NCBI RefSeq assembly: GCF_009296315.1
Contig: NZ_WHLY01000002.1
Span: forward strand, 6,360,501 to 6,424,500
DNA length: 64,000 nt
Direction of reading: 5' to 3'
Origin: Salmonirosea aquatica
Lineage (GTDB): Bacteria > Bacteroidota > Bacteroidia > Cytophagales > Spirosomataceae
The position numbers and the translations under genes were made by a program. Numbering within the stretch: position 1 is the stretch's first letter; each line of letters starts with the position of its first letter. Below, in pieces: positions 52,971 through 60,721 of this stretch. The notes beneath the pieces are model-generated. The model made no database searches. It had not been told where the DNA came from and saw only the letters and a program-made list of their open reading frames with translations.

Positions 52971-53981
52971 ATGGCTGACTTTTCTCAAATAGGTGGTTCC
53001 GCAGAGGATACCAAAAAGTCGTACTGGTCGAAGCCAGAAGGTATTACGTCCATGCTCTTTCTGGGCGCGGCAGGTGCTTTGATTCTCTATTACTGGAATA
53101 TCATCGCGCTGTTTCTCATTGAAGTAACGCAGAACACCCTGTACCTGGGCATTCTGCTGGCGGCCCTGGCTGGGCTCATCTTCCTGTTTACCAGCCGCGA
53201 TGTACGTACGGCGGTGTTCTTTCTGTTCAAGACGCTCATGCGCAAAATCACGGGTACCATTGTCAAGCTGGACCCGATCGCGATTATGAAAATTTATATC
53301 AGCGACCTGAAAGACAAGCGCGAGAAAATGCAGGGGCAGATCAACACCCTGGCCGGACAACTTGTACGTCTCAATAAGAAAATCAATGAGAACAACGAGA
53401 TGATCAAGCAGAAGTTTGCTGAAGCCAACAAGGCCAGCGAACTCTCGCACAAGCCCGGGATGCGCGAAACCGCCCAACTGGCCACTATTGAAGGTGCGGG
53501 CCTGCAGGAGATGAACGAGAAACTTTTCCCGCTCCAACGCAACATGAAGACCATTCTGGAATTCATGGAAAAAGTGAACAAAAGCGCCGACTATATTATC
53601 AAGGAAACCGAAATCAAGGTCAAGTTGAAGGAGACGGAGTATAAGATCGTCAAGGAAAGTTCGAACGCCCTGCGCACGGCCATTAGTATTTTCAAAGGCA
53701 ACCCTGACAAGAAATTCTACTTCGACGAGTCGATGGAGTACATTCAGGATGACATGAGCCGCAAGCTGGGCGAAATGAAACGGGCGATGGATCTGTCGAT
53801 GGATTTCATCAACGGCGTGGACGTGCAGAACGGCATACTTTCCGACAAAGGACAAAAAATGCTCGAAGCCTACAATCAGGGGCAATTCACCCTGGTCAAC
53901 CTCGACGCCCCCGATCCCGTACCGGCTACTATCAACCTTAACCCTCCCAAAGACTCCAATTACCGGGGGCTTTTGGATTAA
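52971..53981 (+). CDS. membrane coiled-coil protein, PspA-like organisation
   Basis: A 336-residue protein with two membrane helices near the N-terminus (about 28-48 and 52-72) and a long helical part. DPIAIMKIYISDLKDKREKM followed by QINTLAGQLVRLNKKINENN recalls the DPxxMLxQxIRDME start of PspA/IM30, but without the rest of that signature. Further coiled coil lies at about 190-235. It would sit on the inner membrane with the helical body in the cytoplasm. Named family unknown; a membrane-stress or scaffolding role is inference. Confidence 0.6.
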   Translation: MADFSQIGGSAEDTKKSYWSKPEGITSMLFLGAAGALILYYWNIIALFLIEVTQNTLYLGILLAALAGLIFLFTSRDVRTAVFFLFKTLMRKITGTIVKLDPIAIMKIYISDLKDKREKMQGQINTLAGQLVRLNKKINENNEMIKQKFAEANKASELSHKPGMRETAQLATIEGAGLQEMNEKLFPLQRNMKTILEFMEKVNKSADYIIKETEIKVKLKETEYKIVKESSNALRTAISIFKGNPDKKFYFDESMEYIQDDMSRKLGEMKRAMDLSMDFINGVDVQNGILSDKGQKMLEAYNQGQFTLVNLDAPDPVPATINLNPPKDSNYRGLLD

Positions 53982-54078
53982 GAAAGGCTTAACGGGAAAC
54001 GGGCAATCTATAAAAAACTTTGTGTCTTTGCCCCTCTGTGCCTCCCTTTTAAATTTTTAACTCTCAATTTTCCATTAA

Positions 54079-55101
54079 ATGAAACGACTTACTGTAGCCG
54101 GGCGCCTGCTCATAACCGCCCTCATTCTTGCCGCTCTATACTTTGGATTCAAATATTTCGGGGGCCAGAAAGCTCTGGAATCCATGACCGATCGTACCCG
54201 TACCGAATCGGCGGAAGGTACCAGTGAATCGGAATACAAAACACCGGAACCCGGTTCCACGTCCAGCCCCGATAACGAAGCCTCCGATGTCGCAAGTTCT
54301 TCGTTTGATTACACGGCACCGGAGCCCGTCAATGGTACCCTCAAAGGGGTGGTAGAATTGGGTGCCAGCGGGTTCAACTCGTTCATCATCAAAGTGGATT
54401 CGCAAAAGCGCTGGAAACTGGAAAAAGCCGAGTTCGGCAACAGCCTCGTCACCGAAAACATGGCTACCGATGCCGATATCCGCATGGGTTTGAAAAAATA
54501 CATCGGCAGTATGCTCGACTTCGGCGTAAGCGGCAAGAATATCCATTTCGTAGTAAGTTCAGGCGCGGCGAAGGCTGATGTCACGCAGAAAATAACCAAA
54601 GCCCTGCGGGATTTGGGCTACCAGGTCAATCAGGTGACACCCGAGCAAGAGGGCCAGCTGGGCTTTAAATCGGCACTGCCCGAACTGTACGACCAGCGGG
54701 CTTTCGTAACCGATATTGGCTCGGGTAATACCAAAATTTCGTGGATGGAGAACAACCGCGTACGGGCCATCGAGACCTACGGGGCCAAGTACTATCAGGA
54801 CAACGTGGATGATTCAAAGGTTTACAATGAGGTACTTGCCAAAGCCAAGCAAGTCCCGACCGACCGGCGGAAGACTTGTTTCATCATCGGAGGGGTACCT
54901 TTCGAAATGGCTAAGGAAGTGCGCAAAGGAAAAGAGCGTTACACCGTCCTGAGCGCCCCTGACGCGTACAAACTCGAAAACGCCAAATCCAAGGCCGGCA
55001 TCAATATTTACAAAGCCATCGCCGACGCTACGGGTACCAACCAGTTCGTATTCGACTGGGACGCGAACTTTACCATCGGATTCCTGCTTTCGCTTCCGTG
55101 A
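54079..55101 (+). CDS. membrane-anchored Ppx/GppA-like protein
   Basis: A 340-residue protein with one N-terminal helix (about 10-27), a Ser/Thr/Pro-rich linker (32-80) and a Ppx/GppA-like actin-fold domain. The phosphate-1 motif is VELGASGFNSF (about 92-102), a SSGAAKADV segment matches the Ppx TSALRxA strand, PEQEGQLGF (188-196) sits where the catalytic Glu loop lies, and DIGSGNTKIS (212-221) is the phosphate-2 motif. The positive N-terminus suggests the domain is outside the cytoplasm, where ATP or GTP is scarce, so a binding or structural role is possible. Polyphosphate or (p)ppGpp hydrolysis is not shown. Confidence 0.65.
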   Translation: MKRLTVAGRLLITALILAALYFGFKYFGGQKALESMTDRTRTESAEGTSESEYKTPEPGSTSSPDNEASDVASSSFDYTAPEPVNGTLKGVVELGASGFNSFIIKVDSQKRWKLEKAEFGNSLVTENMATDADIRMGLKKYIGSMLDFGVSGKNIHFVVSSGAAKADVTQKITKALRDLGYQVNQVTPEQEGQLGFKSALPELYDQRAFVTDIGSGNTKISWMENNRVRAIETYGAKYYQDNVDDSKVYNEVLAKAKQVPTDRRKTCFIIGGVPFEMAKEVRKGKERYTVLSAPDAYKLENAKSKAGINIYKAIADATGTNQFVFDWDANFTIGFLLSLP

Positions 55102-55109
55102 TCAATTTA

Positions 55110-55145
55110 GAACGGGCGGTCCGCCGCGCGGCGGACCGCCCGTTC
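55110..55145. repeat. 36-bp perfect palindrome
   Basis: GAACGGGCGGTCCGCCGC and its exact reverse complement abut without a loop at 55110-55145, 8 bp after the Ppx-like stop and 12 bp before the next ATG. It is very GC-rich and has no U-tract. It could form a hairpin in mRNA or a cruciform in DNA. Confidence 0.85.
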
Positions 55146-55156
55146 CATCCTTCCTT

Positions 55157-55657
55157 ATGACCCTGAACGACGTTTTCAATTCCCTTGAACGGAATCCTCT
55201 GCCTATTCTGATGTATTTCGTGGCTTTGCCACTTCTGGCCTGGATCATGGGAGCAGCGGTTCAGGACAGGCAGGACATCAGTACGTGGAAGTACCTCTAT
55301 GCCGTGCTGGTGTATGCCGTCTGCATTCCGGGAATTTTCGCCATGACGCTCAACGTGTACCTTTTCCTTTTCGAGCGCCAGAGCATTTGGCAGGCCGACT
55401 TGCTCTTGCAATTTCTGCCCATCCTCTCGATGGTGTTGACTCTGATACTGATCAAGAGCAAAATTTCGTTCGACTTCATTCCTGGTTTTGGTAAAATAGC
55501 GGGCTTCCTCACGCTCATAACCGCGCTCATCGGCATTATGTGGTTTTTTGATCGTCTGCACCTCATTGCCTTCACGTATGTACCCTTTTCAGCTTTACTG
55601 ATCGGCTTTGTACTGGTACTGCTGCTCATCCGATTCGCCTGGAGCAAGCTGTTCTGA
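55157..55657 (+). CDS. five-helix membrane protein of envelope module
   Basis: A 166-residue integral membrane protein with about five helices (roughly 15-35, 48-70, 80-98, 110-130, 138-160), for example PILMYFVALPLLAWIMG and SALLIGFVLVLLLIRFAW. No family recognised. It is the last of the four-gene run, separated from the Ppx-like gene by the 36-bp palindrome. Such small multi-pass proteins often complete membrane complexes; no biochemical role is visible. Confidence 0.6.
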   Translation: MTLNDVFNSLERNPLPILMYFVALPLLAWIMGAAVQDRQDISTWKYLYAVLVYAVCIPGIFAMTLNVYLFLFERQSIWQADLLLQFLPILSMVLTLILIKSKISFDFIPGFGKIAGFLTLITALIGIMWFFDRLHLIAFTYVPFSALLIGFVLVLLLIRFAWSKLF

Positions 55658-55728
55658 GTCAAAAGTCAGCTCCAGTAAAGCTGTACAGGGTTTTTCATTT
55701 CATGTTTCACTAGCAAATTCAATACGCG

Positions 55729-57257
55729 TTGACCAGGAAAAATCTACTTCTTCTCGGCTTCATCATTCTAAAGATAGCCCTCCATTATTTCCTGATCAAT
55801 CCTGAGTACCAGCTCCACCGGGACGAGTACCTGCATCTCGACCAGGGGTACCATCTGGCCTGGGGTTACGTGTCGGTGCCCCCGGCTACCTCCTGGGTTT
55901 CCTACCTCATTTCAGTGCTCGGGGGGGAGTTTTCTGGGTTCATTTTTTTCCGGCGCTCTTTGGGGCACTGACGTTGCTGGTGGTATGGAAAACCATTGAA
56001 TTGTTGAATGGGAGCTTGTACGCGCTTGTTTTGGGAGCCGTTTGCGTTCTATTTTCGGTGCTGCTGCGGATTAATATGCTCTACCAGCCCAACACCCTCG
56101 ATGTTTTACTTTGGACTACCCTGTACTTCACCCTGGTCCATTATATCAAGTCCGAAAACCCGAAGTGGCTCTACGCAGCCGCGGTGTCCTTTGCCCTTGG
56201 TTTTTTGAACAAATACAACATAGCCTTTCTTGTTATGGGCTTTCTACCTGCCCTGCTCTTGACGCCCCATCGGAAGGTGCTTGCTAACAAACACGTATAT
56301 TTTTCGATGGGTCTGGCTTTGCTACTCATTTCACCCAACCTGGTCTGGCAATACACACACGATTTTCCCGTCGTTCAGCACATGAACGAGCTGGCTCGTA
56401 CGCAATTGGTCAATGTCCAGCGGTTGGATTTTTTGAAAGAGCAGCTGATTTTTTTCATCGGTTCTTTTTATGTAATCGTAGCGGCTTGGGTTTCATTTTT
56501 CACCTACCGCCCCTTTGCAACCTACCGGATTTTCTTCTGGGCCTACGTGTTCACATTAGGTACCTTTATTATCCTCAAAGCCAAGGGGTACTATGCCATC
56601 GGCCTGTACCCCATCCTCATCGCCTTTGGGGTGGTATACCTTGAATACCTGTTGCAAGCGGGCTGGCGCAGGTACCTTCGGCCCCTTGCCCTGTTCCTGC
56701 CTATTCTGGTTATCATTCGCTTATTCCCGGTCATTTTCCCCACGGCCAGTCCGGCCGAGATTCACCGCAATTCGGCACGCTACGAATCACTCGGACTGTT
56801 GCGCTGGGAAGATGGAAAAAACCACTACCTACCTCAGGATTTTGCCGATATGCTGGGTTGGAAAGAATTGGCCCACAAAGTAGATAGCGCCAGTGCGCTG
56901 GTGGAGGGTAAGGGACGTACCCTGATCCTTACCGATAACTACGGGCAGGCGGGAGCCATTAATTTTTATTCAAAAAACAAGAATCACCGCGCGGTTTCGC
57001 TCAACGCCGATTATATCGACTGGATTGACCTTTCCACAAAAATCGATCATCTGGTTCTGATTCAGGAAGCTTCTGATACCGATAAAGGCCGGGAGCGGGA
57101 AAAACCGTTTTTCGAGAAAATCCGTTATATCGGCAAAATTGAAGATCAGTTTGCCCGTGAAAAAGGTACCAGTATCTACCTGCTGGAAAACGCCCGGGTC
57201 GATATCAATAAAATCCTTCGCCAGGAAATTCGCGAACGGAAGCATGGGAATGACTGA
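55729..57257 (+). pseudogene. frameshifted GT39-type membrane glycosyltransferase
   Basis: Two frames encode one multi-helix GT39/ArnT-like transferase. The first begins at TTG 55729 (MTRKNLLLLGFIILKIALHY) and carries the family's acidic loop HRDEYLHLDQGYHLAWGY with PP. It breaks just after a seven-G run (55921-55927). One extra G would restore SVLGGVFWVHFFPALFGALT and join the second frame, from 55974 or earlier, to 57257. The rest has about eight more helices and a soluble C-terminal domain. The family transfers a sugar from a lipid-phosphate donor outside the inner membrane. The G-run could be assembly error or a phase-variable tract. Confidence 0.78.
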
Positions 57258-58071
57258 CAAGCTGGCCCTTACTATTTTCATCCTCCTGTTTTGCCTCATC
57301 AGCTGCCAACCCGCCGATCCGCTGCTGGCCACCTGGAAAATCGTGCGCGTCAGCTACGAGCCCAGTGGCCGGGCCACGCCCGAAGCCCTCGCGCGCGGTC
57401 GGCAAATACAGGCCATGAGTGCAGGGCTGCAAAATTCCACCTTTGCCCTGTACGAAGGTCAACGCTCCGCTTTTTTCTCCACCAAAACTCCTTATCGACA
57501 AGGTACCTGGTCGGTGGAAGGCGATCGCTTGCGGCTACAAATGAGTGAAAATGGAGCCGCTTATGAATTCGAAATCGCCGAACGCGATGAAAATACGCTG
57601 ATATTGATTCTTTTGGATACCCGCACAAGCGATGGCGAACTGGTGGTGAGCTGCCGGAAAAGCAGACAGTACATTCATGATGGGGTGGATTTGCTTTCGC
57701 CCGAAGCTAACACCTGGCGTGTCAAACCCACCCGGAAAGAAACGCCGGAACAGGTCAAAGCGCGGGCCATCCAGCACCTGGATTATCTGATCACGTATTT
57801 TGAGGGAGTGAAAGAAAACAAGCAGGGGTACTTTGAAATCGGTATAATCAGTTCGCCTTTTGTCTTTTATGCCCATGGACTGGGGCTGAGCCGGGAAACT
57901 GCCACCGCCCAACGGTGGCGAGAATCTTTCTACGACGAACAAAATGCCGCCCAGGGCTTCGACTACCTCAGGGCAGCGTTACGCAGCCTGAAAAAATATC
58001 CCAAAGCCGATACCTTTACCGAGGAGTACCTGCTGGCTTTCCGAAACATGCGCGCCTATTTTGATCAATGA
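57250..58071 (+). CDS. lipocalin-like lipoprotein, unknown function
   Basis: A 273-residue predicted lipoprotein (signal MTDKLALTIFILLFCLISC). The ATG at 57250 is chosen for the signal peptide; 57244 is an equal alternative. Residues about 25-140 look like a lipocalin-type barrel (PLLATWKIVRVSYEPSG, YRQGTWSVEGDRLRLQMSEN), and the C-terminal half is helical. It overlaps the transferase gene by 8 bp and the next gene by 11 bp, so the three are likely one transcription unit. Function unknown. Confidence 0.6.
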   Translation: MTDKLALTIFILLFCLISCQPADPLLATWKIVRVSYEPSGRATPEALARGRQIQAMSAGLQNSTFALYEGQRSAFFSTKTPYRQGTWSVEGDRLRLQMSENGAAYEFEIAERDENTLILILLDTRTSDGELVVSCRKSRQYIHDGVDLLSPEANTWRVKPTRKETPEQVKARAIQHLDYLITYFEGVKENKQGYFEIGIISSPFVFYAHGLGLSRETATAQRWRESFYDEQNAAQGFDYLRAALRSLKKYPKADTFTEEYLLAFRNMRAYFDQ

Positions 58072-58735
58072 GTTCTACATACAGCTGACGGTGACTGACG
58101 AGCAGAAAGCGTACGCCCGGAAGCTCGTGGAGTATTCGCTCACCCACCACCGTGTAGCCAATATCTGGGACAAAGCCTCTGATAAAAAGAACCACACCCG
58201 GCTGCTACGCTTCACGGGTACCTTGGGCGAGGTGGTTTTTGCCGACCTGTACCAGTTGCCCCGCCCCATGCGCTCCTTTGGCGCCACGGATGGCCAGGAT
58301 TGGGGCCAGGATTTCGTGCTACGGACCGACGGGGGCTTATTTTCGCTCGATGTAAAATCCATGAAGCGACAAACGGGTGTACTCGGCGCTGATTATGTCC
58401 TGAACATTCCCTCTACACAATTGCATAAGCCCAACTCCCGCACCACCCATTATTTTTGTCTGTCGTTCCACCAGTCCGAGCAGGTAGGTACCGTGGCATC
58501 CCTATTGGGGTTCGTTGACAAACAGGCGGTGGAGGCTGGAAAACTGGGTATTCTGTATCCCGCAGGTACCCGGCGCATCCGCGCCGACCGCACCGAATTC
58601 GTTTTTCAGGAGGGTACCTACGAAATTGTTTTCGGGGACATCAGTGCCCCTTATGTTACGGATCGCATCCGAAGTTTGCCGGGTTTTCAGGTTCGATTTC
58701 TGAAACCTGTCACCTCAGGTACTAAGCATCAATAA
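58061..58735 (+). CDS. unknown protein with PD-(D/E)XK-like motif
   Basis: A 224-residue soluble protein starting with TTG at 58061, inside the end of the preceding gene. I do not recognise a family. The block DWGQDFVLRTDGGLFSLDVK contains a D-Xn-DxK arrangement like the PD-(D/E)XK nuclease core, and the helical N-terminus (DEQKAYARKLVEYSL) precedes it. Restriction-type or repair nuclease activity is possible but unproven. The 11-bp overlap suggests translational coupling. Confidence 0.5.
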   Translation: MINEFYIQLTVTDEQKAYARKLVEYSLTHHRVANIWDKASDKKNHTRLLRFTGTLGEVVFADLYQLPRPMRSFGATDGQDWGQDFVLRTDGGLFSLDVKSMKRQTGVLGADYVLNIPSTQLHKPNSRTTHYFCLSFHQSEQVGTVASLLGFVDKQAVEAGKLGILYPAGTRRIRADRTEFVFQEGTYEIVFGDISAPYVTDRIRSLPGFQVRFLKPVTSGTKHQ

Positions 58736-58852
58736 CCCCCGTTATATAACCTGCCTCGTAGCCTGGCTTGCACAAATTTTATCGGTCAATGAGTAAATTG
58801 CGGCAATCCATGAATTTTGTGAGGTATCGGATGATCCATCACACTCAACTGC

Positions 58853-59506
58853 ATGTCGTTTTCACTCCCCAATTCTGTCCGGTTGGACCGCGTTCAACAA
58901 AAGACAATCCGCGAGTACATTCGCAACAGAGGTCTCTTTATTTGCTCTGATTTTGACAATCTTAAAACCACCTGTTTCAAGCCTGCCGAAAGGGAAACCT
59001 ACCATATCCATACGAAATCTTTCGAGGTAGATGCTGATCTGGACCAGGTCTGGAACACCTATCTGAGTATTTCGCCCAAAGAAACCTGGCGCTGTAGAAC
59101 GGTGAGTTTTGGGTGTATGTACTGCAAAAAGAGTAAAGCAATCACTTACGCCAAAGACGAATACAAGGGCTTGCGCGAGGGTCAGGTACTTTTCCTGAAC
59201 GTAGGGTTGTTCTGGGGCATGGTGAACATAGCCGTCGCTCATCAGATCACCCGCATCGAACCCGTAGAGAAGTACATCGAGTTCTCGTATATTGAAGGTG
59301 GTGAAACCGAAGGCAGCCAGCGACTTAGCTTCTCCCAGACCTCCCAGGGCACGACTGAAATCGTTCACAAAACAACCTATCGCGGCAAAACCAAATCACT
59401 TTTTCGGGAAAAAACGCTGTATCCCATTCTTCACGCCAGGGTCATTTCCGCTTTTCACTGGAATGTAAAACAAAAAGTAATTGCCGGAACCGTCAGCCCC
59501 GCCTAA
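58853..59506 (+). CDS. SRPBCC-like hypothetical protein
   Basis: A 217-residue protein of uncertain family. FEVDADLDQVWNTYLSISP is like the start of SRPBCC/START-type helix-grip domains, and later strands (KYIEFSYIEGGETEGSQRL, GTTEIVHKTTYRGK) would form the antiparallel sheet. A CMYCKK pair gives two cysteines near position 87. Ligand and role unknown. It is followed by a strong hairpin. Confidence 0.55.
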   Translation: MSFSLPNSVRLDRVQQKTIREYIRNRGLFICSDFDNLKTTCFKPAERETYHIHTKSFEVDADLDQVWNTYLSISPKETWRCRTVSFGCMYCKKSKAITYAKDEYKGLREGQVLFLNVGLFWGMVNIAVAHQITRIEPVEKYIEFSYIEGGETEGSQRLSFSQTSQGTTEIVHKTTYRGKTKSLFREKTLYPILHARVISAFHWNVKQKVIAGTVSPA

Positions 59507-59540
59507 AAAAAAGAAAGCCTCAAGCGAGGCTTTCTTTCCC
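59504..59540. terminator. strong bidirectional hairpin terminator
   Basis: AAGAAAGCCTC (59511-59521) and GAGGCTTTCTT (59526-59536) form a perfect 11-bp stem with an AAGC loop. An A-run before it and a T-rich stretch after it would give U-tracts on both strands. It begins at the stop of the SRPBCC-like gene. Confidence 0.85.
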
Positions 59541-59742
59541 AATCAATTACCTATGATAAAAATCTTCAGTTAAAATCAGACGATAAGCTAGCACAAATTC
59601 TGGCACAATTTGAGGCCGTTTTTTGTACACGTGTACTAAGGAGACGAAAAACTGATCAACATACCCTAGCCCTAATTCAGTTTTTTTTAAAGAAAATGGA
59701 CAGGGTTTACTTCCAAATACCGAAATTTCCGCCACAGCTCTC

Positions 59743-60717
59743 ATGTTTCACAAACTGTTTTTGAGTGCACTGATTTTACTGGCTAGCGTGTGTAACGCGC
59801 AGGTACGGGTCATTCTGGATGCTGATCTTGATTCTGATGTGGACGACGTGCAGGCCTTGGCGATGCTGCACGCCTACCGGCAGGCCGGGCTCGTCGACCT
59901 ACTTGGCGTAGTGGTAACGAGCGACGATTCCTACTCGTTTGCCTGCGCGGATGCCATCAACACGTTCTACGGACAGCCGGGAATACCGATTGGCTTCCTG
60001 AAAAATCAGGATTCTTTGCGCAGTTTTTCAAAATATACCCGACAGGTTGCCGAAGAATTCCCACACGCGATTACGAAAGTGGAACAGACTACTGAATCGG
60101 CAGTTTTGTACCGTCAGCTCCTGGCGTCCAGTCCTGACAACTCGGTAGTAGTGATTACAATCGGTCATCTGACGAGTCTGCAAAATCTTTTGCAATCATC
60201 GGCTGACACGCTTTCGGAGCTGACAGGGCAGGAATTGGTGAAGAAAAAAGTGAAACGGTGGCTCTGCATGGGTGGGCAATATCCGGCGGGGAAGGAAGCC
60301 AATTTCTATCGTCCCGATCCGCAATCGACCGTATATTGTCTGGATGCGTGGGAGCAGGAAGTGGTGTTTTGTGGATGGGAAGTCGGCAAGGAAATCCTGA
60401 CCGGGGGTACCTTCCTGCGTGATCAACTACCGGAGCACCATCCGGTGTACCGCGCCTACCAGCTTTACAATAATTTTGCCGGTCGCCCTGCCTGGGATCA
60501 GGTAGCCGTGCTACTGCTGGATGAAAAAGCGGATCAATATTTTGAATTAGAAAGCGAGGGTTACGTTGCGGTAGCCCCCGACGGCAGCAATGTGTGGAAA
60601 ACTGGCGAGAAAAAAGCGGGAAAGAAACACGCCTACGTCAAAATCAAACAAGGTACCCCTCCCGGCACGATTGCCCGGTACATCGACTCATTAGTAGTAC
60701 CCCCCAAAAAAGAATAA
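59743..60717 (+). CDS. secreted nucleoside hydrolase-like protein
   Basis: A 324-residue exported protein of the inosine-uridine nucleoside hydrolase fold. The signal peptide ends at VCNAQ (residue 20). The Ca-binding Asp cluster is DADLDSDVDD (about 26-35), the family signature, and ITIGHLTSLQNLL is a second block. It may release ribose from nucleosides or related glycosides in the periplasm. The gene is convergent with blaR1, whose stop lies 4 bp away. Confidence 0.85.
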   Translation: MFHKLFLSALILLASVCNAQVRVILDADLDSDVDDVQALAMLHAYRQAGLVDLLGVVVTSDDSYSFACADAINTFYGQPGIPIGFLKNQDSLRSFSKYTRQVAEEFPHAITKVEQTTESAVLYRQLLASSPDNSVVVITIGHLTSLQNLLQSSADTLSELTGQELVKKKVKRWLCMGGQYPAGKEANFYRPDPQSTVYCLDAWEQEVVFCGWEVGKEILTGGTFLRDQLPEHHPVYRAYQLYNNFAGRPAWDQVAVLLLDEKADQYFELESEGYVAVAPDGSNVWKTGEKKAGKKHAYVKIKQGTPPGTIARYIDSLVVPPKKE

Positions 60718-60721
60718 TGCC

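Noticed and set aside
52956-53885. A 309-codon open frame on the minus strand
   Set aside because: Antisense to the membrane coiled-coil gene, whose helical repeats and membrane helices are coherent; the antisense product has no such structure.
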